From NCBI GenBank assembly GCA_900552875.1, contig USCS01000102.1, positions 1-5,865 on the forward strand: a stretch of DNA of 5,865 nucleotides, in the 5' to 3' direction. The translations under genes and the position numbers were made by a program. Within the stretch, counting starts at the first letter, position 1. Every line of letters starts with the position of its first letter. This DNA is from an uncultured Collinsella sp. (GTDB taxonomy: Bacteria; Actinomycetota; Coriobacteriia; Coriobacteriales; Coriobacteriaceae). This document shows, one piece after another, positions 1-5,809 of the stretch. Under the pieces are notes generated by a model that ran no database searches, was not told where the DNA came from, and saw only the letters and a list, made by a program, of their open reading frames with translations.

Positions 1-96
1 ACCAAAGTACGCGGCGCTCCTCTTTCGGGGCAACCTCCGGCACCTGAGAAACCTAGAGCTAAGGCGCCTGAACGCGCCGCTATCTTTGATGTTTAG
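1..96 (+). CDS. possible C-terminal end of an upstream gene (partial, unidentified)
   Basis: Frame 1 is open from the first base to a TAG at 94-96, encoding 31 residues of a gene whose start would lie left of the window. The translation is rich in Pro, Ala, Lys and Glu (PAPEKPRAKAPER) and ends in AAIFDV, which looks like a disordered tail. The stop sits 14 bases before the next ATG, a spacing typical of an operon. Against this, the codons are less G/C-ending than in the neighbouring genes, and frame 2 is also open through this stretch, so the reading frame is not proven. No domain can be recognised and no function is proposed. Confidence 0.4.
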   Translation, partial: TKVRGAPLSGQPPAPEKPRAKAPERAAIFDV

Positions 97-110
97 ATTG
101 GGAGAGAGCC

Positions 111-875
111 ATGATAGGGATCGGGATCGATATCGGGTCTACGGCGGCTAAGGCTGCTGTGGTCGACGGGGAGGATTCGGTGGCGTGGACGTGCGTGCGG
201 CCAACCGGGTTTTCCTCGGTCGATGCTTCCGAGCGGCTGCGCGAGGCACTGGCAGCGGCCGGCTACGACGTGACGGGCGACGATGTTCGCGTGGTCGCGA
301 CTGGCTACGGCCGTGTTGCCGTGCCCTATGCGCACAAGGTCGTGACCGAGATCACCTGCCACGGTACCGGTGCTGTGCGCCTGTTTGGCGACCACGGCAC
401 CGTGATCGACGTGGGCGGTCAGGACACCAAGGTCATTCAGATCAAGGGCGGTCGCGTGGCCAAATTTGCCATGAACGACAAGTGCGCTGCCGGCACGGGG
501 CGCTTTTTGGAGATCATGGCCGACCGCCTAGGCATTTCCCAGCAGCAGATGACCGTCCTGGCGCGTTCCGGCGGGCCCACCAAGATCAGCAGCATGTGCA
601 CGGTGTTTGCCGAAAGTGAGGTTATCAGCCTGATCGGTCGCGGTGAGCCGCGCGAGAACATTGCGCGTGGCGTGATCGACAGCGTGGTCTCGCGCGTGGC
701 CACTATGGCCGGGCAGGCGACGGGTGCTCCGTACTACCTGACGGGAGGCTTGTGCGAGAACGCTTACGTTGTGGAGCGGCTGGCGGCGCTGCTGGGGTCG
801 CCGGTCACCACCTCGCCCCAGGCCCGCTTCGCCGGTGCCATCGGCGCGGCGATTCGCGCACAGGCGCTCAATTAA
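111..875 (+). CDS. acyl-CoA dehydratase activase (HgdC/BadF-type ATPase)
   Basis: This 254-residue protein has the ASKHA fold signatures of the activators of 2-hydroxyacyl-CoA dehydratases and benzoyl-CoA-type reductases: phosphate-1 loop GIDIGSTAAK (residues 5-14), the second nucleotide-binding motif VIDVGGQDTK (98-107), and the adenosine-side GGLCEN (212-217). Cys125 in NDKCAAGTGRFLE and Cys163 in SSMCTVFAESE match the two cysteines that, in HgdC of Acidaminococcus fermentans, hold one [4Fe-4S] cluster across the homodimer. Family members use ATP hydrolysis to push a low-potential electron onto a partner dehydratase or reductase. Length is normal and complete. The ATG is preceded by a purine-rich GGGAGAGAG (100-108). 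No partner dehydratase is in the window; it could lie upstream. The substrate system is unknown: this could serve a hydroxyacyl-CoA dehydratase or a double-cubane reductase. A 70-base gap separates it from selD. Confidence 0.9.
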   Translation: MIGIGIDIGSTAAKAAVVDGEDSVAWTCVRPTGFSSVDASERLREALAAAGYDVTGDDVRVVATGYGRVAVPYAHKVVTEITCHGTGAVRLFGDHGTVIDVGGQDTKVIQIKGGRVAKFAMNDKCAAGTGRFLEIMADRLGISQQQMTVLARSGGPTKISSMCTVFAESEVISLIGRGEPRENIARGVIDSVVSRVATMAGQATGAPYYLTGGLCENAYVVERLAALLGSPVTTSPQARFAGAIGAAIRAQALN

Positions 876-904
876 TGCATCCGCCGTAGGCTCGCATTCA
901 TGCG

Positions 905-910
905 TATACT
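905..910 (+). promoter_or_regulatory. candidate -10 box (TATACT) upstream of selD
   Basis: TATACT lies in the 70-base gap between the activase and selD, 35 bases before the selD ATG. A small inverted repeat (CGCA 893-896, TGCG 901-904) abuts it on the left. No convincing -35 hexamer is seen 16-18 bases upstream, so this is weak. If real, it lets selD be transcribed separately from the activase. Confidence 0.3.
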
Positions 911-945
911 GGGAGAAAATGATTGACCGATGAGAGGAGGTATCG

Positions 946-1995
946 ATGGCTGACGATCAGATTAAGCTTACGTCTATGACTGCCGCGAGCGGTTGAGCCG
1001 CTAAGTTGGCTCCCGGAGCCCTCGCCCAGGTTCTGGGCGACTTGCCAAATGTGCATAACGACAACTTGCTCGTGGGGTTCGATACCTCTGACGATGCGAG
1101 CGTCTTCCGCGTAGGGGAGAACCTGGGGCTTGTGCAGTCCATCGACTTCTTCCCGCCGATGGTCGACGACCCGTTTCTGTTTGGCCAGATTGCCGCGGCC
1201 AACTCGCTGTCGGACATCTACGCCATGGGCGGGCGGCCGAGCCATGCCATGAACCTACTCTGCATACCCAGTTGTCTGGGCATCGAGGTTGCCGGTCAGA
1301 TTCTGGCGGGCGGCGCCGACAAGTGCGTCGAGGCGGGTTGCTCCATCGCGGGCGGCCATACCATCAACGACGACGAGCCCAAGTACGGCCTGTCCGTGAG
1401 CGGCTTTGTCGCGCTCGACCACATGCTCGCCAACAGCGGCGCGCGCGTGGGCGATGTTCTGCTGCTGACCAAGGCGATCGGCTCAGGCATCATCACCACG
1501 GCCATTAAGGGCGAGCTCATCGAGCAGGACGAGGCCGCAGCCGTGTTTGACTCGATGCGTACCCTCAACGAGGCCCCGATTCGTCTGACCGAGGGACTCG
1601 AGCTTCACGGCTGTACTGATATTACGGGCTTTGGTCTGATCGGGCACGCGTGCGAGATGGCCGAGGGCTCGGGCGTGCAGGTTGAGCTTGCGTCGGGGGC
1701 GGTGCCGCTCTTTGACCAGGTGCTCGACATGGCGCGTCTGGGCATTATCCCCGCGGGCTCCTACCGCAACCAGGACTTCTTTGGCCCGCGCGTGGCTGCC
1801 GACGAGGACCTGGAGCCGGGCATACTGGATGCGCTGTACGATCCGCAGACTTCGGGTGGTTTGCTTATTGCGGCACCTGCTGCCGATGTGGATGAGCTTG
1901 CGCGCCGTCTGCATGCCGAGGGGCGCGTTGCCGCCACAATCGGCCGCGTGTGCGAGCCGGTGCCAGGCGGTCCTGCCGTCCACATTGTCCGTTAA
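946..1995 (+). CDS. selD: selenide, water dikinase SelD, selenocysteine-containing (UGA at codon 17)
   Basis: SelD makes selenophosphate, the selenium donor for selenocysteine and 2-selenouridine synthesis, from selenide and ATP. Starting at ATG 946, with Shine-Dalgarno AGGAGG at 935-940 and a 5-base spacer, the frame encodes 349 residues if the TGA at 994-996 is read as selenocysteine. The N-terminus is then SMTAASG-Sec-AAKLAPG: Sec17 and Lys20 fall exactly on catalytic Cys17 and Lys20 of E. coli SelD. Further family motifs are DFFPPMVDDP (67-76), GGHTIN (136-141) followed by DEPKYGLSVSG, and DPQTSGGL (299-306) near the C-terminus. Length matches the usual ~345 residues. Sec-containing SelD is known in several bacteria and in other lineages. 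A start at TTG 1006, which avoids the TGA, would lose Sec17 and Lys20 and has no ribosome binding site. The gene heads a selenium cluster with yedF, a DUF3343 gene and a desulfurase. Sec insertion requires SelA, SelB and tRNA-Sec elsewhere in the genome. Confidence 0.95.
994..996 (+). other. UGA selenocysteine codon in selD
   Basis: This in-frame TGA has intact SelD coding sequence on both sides: residues 8-16 (LTSMTAASG) upstream and AAKLAPG downstream align to the SelD active-site loop, with UGA at the catalytic Cys position. That position-specific match is the argument for recoding rather than for a nonsense mutation or sequencing error. Confidence 0.92.
1022..1040 (+). promoter_or_regulatory. 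candidate bacterial SECIS hairpin for selD
   Basis: TCGCCCAG (1022-1029) pairs perfectly with CTGGGCGA (1033-1040), giving an 8-bp stem around the 3-base loop GUU (1030-1032). The apical part, CAGGUUCUG, resembles the CAGGUCUG apex of the E. coli fdhF SECIS as recalled from the literature. Bacterial SECIS elements lie inside the coding region shortly after the UGA and carry a G at the loop start; here the loop begins 34 bases after the UGA, at the far end of the usual range. A nearer, weaker alternative is the hairpin GGCUC (1008-1012), loop CCG, GAGCC (1016-1020), which begins after an 11-base gap. Which one SelB would bind is not decided by sequence alone. Confidence 0.55.
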
Positions 1996-2053
1996 CGACA
2001 CGTTTATTGAACTATGCACCGTTCTAAAACGATTTATTCGAAAGGAATTTACT

Positions 2054-2680
2054 ATGTCTACCAAGATTGATGTCAATGCCATGGGCGATGCCTGCCCGCT
2101 GCCCGTCGTCAAGACGCTCAAGGCCCTCAAGCAGCTCGATGGCGAGGGCGTTGTCGTGACCTCGGTCGACAACGAGACCGCCGTCAAGAACATCTCCAAG
2201 ATGGCACAGGAAAAGGGCTGCACGGCCTCGGTCGAGAAGGTTTCTGACGCCGAGTGGCACGTGACCTTGGCGACCTCTGGCGCCGTTGCCGTTGCGGACC
2301 CCGAGCAGGATAGCGCTGCCTTCTGTGATGCCAGCGCCGGCAAGGGCAAGCTCGTCATTTCCGTCTACACCGATTGCATGGGCCGTGGCGACGACGAGCT
2401 GGGCCACAAGCTCATGAAGGCCTTTATCTTTGCCGTGACGCAGCAGGAGGAGCTGCCCGCGACCATGCTGTTCTACAACGGTGGCGCCAAGCTCACCGTC
2501 GAGGGCTCTCCGGTGCTCGACGACCTGAAGGGCCTGGCCGAGCAGGGCGTCGAGATCCTTACCTGTGGCACCTGCCTCGACCACTATGGCATTAAGGACC
2601 AGCTTGCCGTGGGCGAGGTCACGAACATGTACGTGATCGTGGAGAAGATGGAGCAGGCCGTGCGCGTCGTGCGCCCGTAG
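2054..2680 (+). CDS. yedF: selenium metabolism protein YedF (TusA-like plus DsrE-like domains)
   Basis: This 208-residue protein has two parts. Residues 1-75 form a TusA/SirA-like domain with the CPxP motif at 14-17 (DACPLPVVKTLKAL); Cys14 is the persulfide- or perselenide-carrying residue in this family. Residues about 98-208 form a DsrE/F-like domain with Cys108 (YTDCMGRGDDELG) and a CxxC pair at 171-174 (LTCGTCLDHYGI). This two-domain form is the YedF type found beside selD. It is thought to carry or relay sulfur or selenium in the cytoplasm; the exact reaction is not established. The start is ATG 2054 with AGGA at 2043-2046. The 58-base gap after selD is AT-rich compared with its surroundings but shows no clear promoter. 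Codon use is strongly G/C-ending, consistent with good expression. Cys56 and Cys91 are additional cysteines. Confidence 0.9.
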   Translation: MSTKIDVNAMGDACPLPVVKTLKALKQLDGEGVVVTSVDNETAVKNISKMAQEKGCTASVEKVSDAEWHVTLATSGAVAVADPEQDSAAFCDASAGKGKLVISVYTDCMGRGDDELGHKLMKAFIFAVTQQEELPATMLFYNGGAKLTVEGSPVLDDLKGLAEQGVEILTCGTCLDHYGIKDQLAVGEVTNMYVIVEKMEQAVRVVRP

Positions 2681-2699
2681 CGTATTGGTTGGAGTTGCC

Positions 2700-2951
2700 A
2701 TGAGGGAGAAGCGCCCGGCGCTTGTCATCACGTTTCCCACCACGGCGGCCGCCATGGGTTGCGAGTCCCTGTGCGTCGAGCGCGGCCTTCCCGGGCGAAC
2801 GATTCCCGTGCCCGGGGAGGTCGCTGCCGGCTGCGGTCTGGCGTGGAAGGCGTTGCCTGCCGATGAGGAACTGCTGCGCAGCGAGCTTACCGCGGCGGGC
2901 GTTCCTACCGAGGGCTATACCGTGATTGATATGTGGGAGGTCGTGCGATGA
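2700..2951 (+). CDS. DUF3343 small protein, putative Se/S carrier
   Basis: This 83-residue cytoplasmic protein resembles the DUF3343 family, described as putative Se/S-carrier-like. Recognisable features are ALVITFPTTAAAMGCE at the N-terminus (Cys21), a second cysteine at 25, the PGRTIPVPGEV segment (31-41) and the conserved AGCGLAW (43-49, Cys45). Cys45 is the likely chalcogen-carrying residue by family analogy; no catalytic activity is known. ATG 2700 is preferred over in-frame TTG 2685 because GGTTGGAG (2688-2695) gives it a ribosome binding site. It lies 19 bases after yedF and its stop overlaps the start of the desulfurase gene as ATGA (2948-2951), indicating translational coupling and joint function. 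Confidence 0.82.
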   Translation: MREKRPALVITFPTTAAAMGCESLCVERGLPGRTIPVPGEVAAGCGLAWKALPADEELLRSELTAAGVPTEGYTVIDMWEVVR

Positions 2952-4087
2952 TCTATCTGGATAACGCGGCGACGACCATGCACAAGCCGCAGACGGTCAT
3001 TGATGCCGTGACGCAGGCGATGTGCTCGCTCGGCAATGCCGGGCGCGGCGCCACGTCGGGTGCCCTCGATGCCGCTCGTACGATTCACGCTTGCCGTGCC
3101 AAGCTCGCGCGCCTTTTGGGTTGCCCGAGGGCGAACCATGTGTGCTTTACGCCCAACTCAACCGCGGCGCTCAACACCGTCATCAATGGCGTGGTTCGCC
3201 CCGGCGACCGTGTGGTCACAACAGTGCTCGAGCACAACTCCGTGCTGCGTCCGCTCAACCGCTTGGCGGTAGAGCGGGGTGTGACCGTTGAGCATGCGGG
3301 CTGCGACGCGAACGGCGCGCTCGACTACGACGAGCTCGAGCGGTTGGTCACGCCGGGCACGCGTGCTGTGGTGGTGACGCACGCCTCCAATGTGACCGGC
3401 AACGCGGTCGACATTGCGCGCGTGGCGGCCATGGCCCATGCGGCCGGTGCGCTGGTGATCGTTGACGCCTCTCAGTCTGCCGGCACGGCGCATATTGATA
3501 TGCACGCCATGGGGCTCGATGTTGTGTGCTTTACCGGCCACAAAGGGCTCATGGGACCTCAAGGCACCGGCGGCCTGGCCGTGGCGGATGGCGTTGACGT
3601 GGCTCCGTGGGCCATGGGCGGCACCGGCGTGCACAGCTTTGATGCGCTGCAGCCGCTTGAGTGGCCCACGCGCCTTGAGGCGGGCACGCTCAACGGTCAT
3701 GGCATAGCGGGCCTTTCCGCAGGCCTTGATTTTATTGAGGCTCAGGGTGGAGTTGAAGCGATTGCGACTCACGAACGCGCCCTGGCCGATCGCTTTCTCG
3801 CCGGTGTTCGTGAGATTCCAGAAATCAAGCTCTACGGCGCCTTTGACCAGCCGTCGCGCTCGGCGATCGTGTCGCTCAACGTAGGCGATATCGATTCGGC
3901 TGAGATCTCGGACGCGCTCACGCAAGGGTGGGGGATTGCGACGCGCCCCGGTGCCCATTGCGCTCCGCTCATGCACCGCGCGCTGGGGACCGAGCGCCAG
4001 GGCGTCGTCCGCTTCTCGTTTGGGTATTTCAACACGGACGAGGAAGTCGACACTGCGATTGACGCTTTGCGCGATTTAGCCTGCTAG
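2948..4087 (+). CDS. class V aminotransferase / cysteine desulfurase family protein (selenium cluster type)
   Basis: This 379-residue PLP enzyme of the NifS/SufS/Csd fold starts with the family signature YLDNAATT (3-10). The PLP-binding region shows THASNVTGN (144-152), VDASQSAG (172-179) with Asp173 expected to contact the pyridine ring, and FTGHKG (195-200), where Lys199 should form the Schiff base. Near the C-terminus RPGAHCAPLMH (333-343) places Cys338 at the catalytic persulfide position. Such enzymes take sulfur from cysteine or selenium from selenocysteine. Its position beside selD, yedF and the DUF3343 gene suggests it feeds selenium or sulfur to SelD, rather than serving Fe-S assembly; no suf or isc genes are nearby. 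That substrate choice is inference. ATG 2948 has GGGAGG at 2935-2940 and overlaps the previous stop by ATGA. A strong terminator follows 14 bases after the stop codon. Confidence 0.9.
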   Translation: MIYLDNAATTMHKPQTVIDAVTQAMCSLGNAGRGATSGALDAARTIHACRAKLARLLGCPRANHVCFTPNSTAALNTVINGVVRPGDRVVTTVLEHNSVLRPLNRLAVERGVTVEHAGCDANGALDYDELERLVTPGTRAVVVTHASNVTGNAVDIARVAAMAHAAGALVIVDASQSAGTAHIDMHAMGLDVVCFTGHKGLMGPQGTGGLAVADGVDVAPWAMGGTGVHSFDALQPLEWPTRLEAGTLNGHGIAGLSAGLDFIEAQGGVEAIATHERALADRFLAGVREIPEIKLYGAFDQPSRSAIVSLNVGDIDSAEISDALTQGWGIATRPGAHCAPLMHRALGTERQGVVRFSFGYFNTDEEVDTAIDALRDLAC

Positions 4088-4093
4088 AGCGTA

Positions 4094-4099
4094 TATACT
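4094..4099 (+). promoter_or_regulatory. candidate -10 box (TATACT) between the selenium cluster and brnQ
   Basis: TATACT directly precedes the terminator hairpin. A start site about 7 bases downstream would fall inside the left arm of the hairpin, so transcripts begun here would lack a full terminator and could read into brnQ. It shares the GCGTAT...ACT form with the candidate upstream of selD. No good -35 hexamer is seen, so confidence is low; no better promoter is visible in the short space after the terminator. Confidence 0.25.
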
Positions 4100-4101
4100 T
4101 G

Positions 4102-4131
4102 CGGGACGGGTCTTTTGCCCGTCCCGTTTTT
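4102..4131 (+). terminator. Rho-independent terminator of the selenium cluster
   Basis: CGGGACGGG (4102-4110) pairs perfectly with CCCGTCCCG (4118-4126) around a 7-base loop, followed by five T (4127-4131), one G and three more T. It follows the desulfurase stop by 14 bases and separates the selenium genes from brnQ. Confidence 0.93.
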
Positions 4132-4154
4132 GTTTCGACCCGAAAGGTGTGCCT

Positions 4155-5513
4155 ATGGCCTCATCCGCCCCGCGCGGTCTGCGCTCCGACCATGTCGTTA
4201 CCGTCGGCATTGCGCTGTTCTCGATGCTCTTTGGCGCCGGTAACCTCATCATTCCGCCGTTGCTGGCACTTCAGGCCGGCACGGCCACGCCACTTGCCAT
4301 GATCGGCTTTTTGATTGCCGCCATCGGCCTGCCCGTCATAGGCTTTATCGCTGTGGCGCTTGCTGGAACGGCGCGCGAGCTTGCCGGCCGCGTGCATCCC
4401 AAGTTCGGTGAGTTCTTTGTTGCGGCGGTGTATCTGGCTATCGGCCCGTGCCTGGCCATTCCGCGTACGAGCTCCACGGCCTTCGAGATGCTGGTGCCCT
4501 TGCTGCCTCAGGGCGTCTCGCTTGGCACGGCTCGCCTGGTGTTTGCCGTCGGTTTCTTTGTCGTCGCGTTTGCACTCACGCTGCGCCCGGGCGTTATCAC
4601 ACGCGTGCTCGGTCGTATTACGGGCCCCGCGCTCATCGCGCTCATCGTGCTGGTCGTGGGCGCTGCCGTGATCTCGCCGCTGGGTCCCGCTGCCGTGCCG
4701 CAGGCTCCTTACAATGCCGGTGCTGCCGTGCAGGGCTTTTTGACCGGCTACCAGACCATGGACTTGCTCGCGTCGCTCGCCTTTGGCATTATCATCGCCG
4801 AGACCATCCATGAGCTGGGCGTTACCGACGATAAGCGCGTGGCCTTTGAGATCTCGCGCTCCGGTGTGATCGCCGGCGTGCTCATGGCCATCATCTACTG
4901 TGGCCTGGCGCTTGCCGGCATGCAGCTCGGCACGGTTATGCCCGATGCCACCAATGGCGCCGCCATCCTTGCCCGCTCTGCCTCCATGCACTTTGGCCTT
5001 GTCGGCACGGTCGTGGTCTTTGCGATCTTTTTCCTCGCCTGCATGAACGTGTGCATCGGTCTTATTAGCTGCTGCTCGCGGTACTTCTGCGAGACGTATG
5101 TGGTTGAAGGGGGAGCGGAGGCTTCCGAGGAGGCCATGCGCCGCCCCTTTGCGATGCTTGCCTTTGTGTTCGCGGCGTTTTCGTGCGTGCTCTCCAACGT
5201 GGGCCTCGACGTGATCCTCATGTTCTCGGTGCCTATGCTCAACGCCTTGTATCCCGTTGCCATCGTACTGGTACTGATGGGCCTGGTGCACGGCTTTTGC
5301 GACGCTCATCCGCAGGTGTGGGTGTGGGTCGGCGGCGTGGTTGCTGTGCAGAGTGTGATCACCTCGGTCCGCGATGCGTTCTTTGCGGGCGCGTGGCTAC
5401 CGTTTGATGTTCTTCCGCTGGCGGATATCGGTGCCGCGTGGGCGCCGGTTGCCGTGGCGGCGTTTGTGATCGGTCTGCTCCACAGCAAGTTTGTCGCACA
5501 TTCGAGGAGCTAG
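4155..5513 (+). CDS. brnQ: branched-chain amino acid transport system II carrier (BrnQ/LIVCS family)
   Basis: This 452-residue polytopic inner-membrane protein matches the BrnQ family of cation-coupled symporters for leucine, isoleucine and valine. Seen directly: the N-terminal signature LFGAGNLIIPP (25-35), IPRT at 102-105 followed by SSTAFEM, and GYQTMDLLASLAFG beginning at 198. About a dozen hydrophobic segments are spread over its length, in keeping with the 12-helix topology usual for the family. There is no cleavable signal peptide; the first helix begins near residue 14. ATG 4155 is chosen over in-frame GTG 4149 because GAAAGG (4142-4147) stands 7 bases before the ATG. Length is typical and complete. 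It lies beyond the selenium terminator and appears to be a single-gene unit, functionally unrelated to its left neighbours. Whether coupling is to Na+ or H+ cannot be told. Confidence 0.93.
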   Translation: MASSAPRGLRSDHVVTVGIALFSMLFGAGNLIIPPLLALQAGTATPLAMIGFLIAAIGLPVIGFIAVALAGTARELAGRVHPKFGEFFVAAVYLAIGPCLAIPRTSSTAFEMLVPLLPQGVSLGTARLVFAVGFFVVAFALTLRPGVITRVLGRITGPALIALIVLVVGAAVISPLGPAAVPQAPYNAGAAVQGFLTGYQTMDLLASLAFGIIIAETIHELGVTDDKRVAFEISRSGVIAGVLMAIIYCGLALAGMQLGTVMPDATNGAAILARSASMHFGLVGTVVVFAIFFLACMNVCIGLISCCSRYFCETYVVEGGAEASEEAMRRPFAMLAFVFAAFSCVLSNVGLDVILMFSVPMLNALYPVAIVLVLMGLVHGFCDAHPQVWVWVGGVVAVQSVITSVRDAFFAGAWLPFDVLPLADIGAAWAPVAVAAFVIGLLHSKFVAHSRS

Positions 5514-5524
5514 GGTTTCTGCGC

Positions 5525-5553
5525 TTGCACAGGCGGGGAGTCTCCCCTATAAT
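5525..5553 (+). promoter_or_regulatory. sigma-70-type promoter of the tRNA operon
   Basis: TTGCAC (-35, 5525-5530) and a perfect TATAAT (-10, 5548-5553) are separated by exactly 17 bp. Transcription should start near 5560, giving a leader of about 45 bases before tRNA-Pro. The spacer contains the inverted repeat GGGGA (5535-5539), GTC, TCCCC (5543-5547), whose right arm touches the -10 box. It begins 11 bases after the brnQ stop codon. Confidence 0.85.
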
Positions 5554-5604
5554 TTCCTTCGCTTTGGGACACGCAAGGTTTAGACCTTAGCTGCTCAACA
5601 CCTT

Positions 5605-5681
5605 CGGGACGTGGCGCAGTTTGGTAGCGCGCCTGCTTTGGGAGCAGGATGTCGCAGGTTCAAATCCTGTCGTCCCGACCA
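5605..5681 (+). tRNA. tRNA-Pro (anticodon UGG)
   Basis: The 77 bases fold as a standard cloverleaf: acceptor CGGGACG (5605-5611) with CGTCCCG (5671-5677), D stem GCGC/GCGC (5614-5617, 5627-5630), anticodon stem CCTGC/GCAGG (5632-5636, 5644-5648) and T stem GCAGG/CCTGT with loop TTCAAAT. The anticodon loop TTTGGGA gives TGG at 5639-5641, proline. The discriminator is A5678, and the CCA end is encoded (5679-5681). Confidence 0.97.
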
Positions 5682-5687
5682 TATCTT

Positions 5688-5761
5688 GCGGGCGTAGTTC
5701 AATGGTAGAACCCCAGCCTTCCAAGCTGATGACGCGGGTTCGATTCCCGTCGCCCGCTCCA
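5688..5761 (+). tRNA. tRNA-Gly (anticodon UCC)
   Basis: The 74 bases form a cloverleaf: acceptor GCGGGCG (5688-5694) with CGCCCGC (5751-5757), D stem GTTC/GAAC, anticodon loop CTTCCAA (5718-5724) with TCC at 5720-5722, and T stem GCGGG/CCCGT with loop TTCGATT. Discriminator T5758 and an encoded CCA (5759-5761) follow. The outermost anticodon-stem pair (27-43) is a C-A mismatch (5713, 5729). It lies 6 bases after tRNA-Pro, so the two are cut from one transcript. Confidence 0.97.
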
Positions 5762-5773
5762 TAGGATAGTTTT

Positions 5774-5809
5774 AACGGCTTTGGCTCCATTTGGTGCCAG
5801 AGCCGTTTT
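5774..5809 (+). terminator. Rho-independent terminator of the tRNA operon
   Basis: AACGGCTTTGGC (5774-5785) pairs with GCCAGAGCCGTT (5796-5807) as a 12-bp stem with one G-U pair. The loop region is 10 bases and could close further by CC/GG. The stem ends in a TTTT run (5806-5809). TTTT-AA on the left side also makes it a potential terminator for transcripts from the other strand. Confidence 0.85.

Noticed and set aside
11..80. Perfect 7-bp inverted repeat GCGGCGC (11-17) and GCGCCGC (74-80) with inner hairpins, considered as a riboswitch or RNA gene
   Set aside because: No known riboswitch signature was recognised, it lacks a U-run, and the stretch may be the coding end of an upstream gene; GC-rich sequence forms such repeats by chance.
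1006..1995. SelD starting at TTG 1006 (329 residues)
   Set aside because: It lacks the active-site residue and Lys20, has no ribosome binding site, and the upstream codons 1-16 match SelD; the ATG 946 start with Sec is preferred.
1483..2358. Minus-strand frame of 291 codons across the selD-yedF junction
   Set aside because: It overlaps two well-supported + strand genes and their spacer, and shows no recognisable motif or ribosome binding site.
2685..2951. DUF3343 gene starting at TTG 2685
   Set aside because: ATG 2700 has the Shine-Dalgarno-like GGAG at the right distance, while TTG 2685 lies 4 bases after the yedF stop with no ribosome binding site of its own.
4161..5309. Minus-strand frame of 382 codons opposite brnQ
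   Set aside because: Its product is an improbable mix of His, Arg, Asp, Gly and Lys with no domain, as expected from the complement of a hydrophobic, GC-rich membrane-protein gene.
5587..5790. Minus-strand 67-residue frame with GDGNRTRVISLEGW and GTTGFEPATSCSQSRR
   Set aside because: This is the familiar false protein obtained by translating the antisense of tandem tRNA genes; both tRNAs fold perfectly on the + strand.
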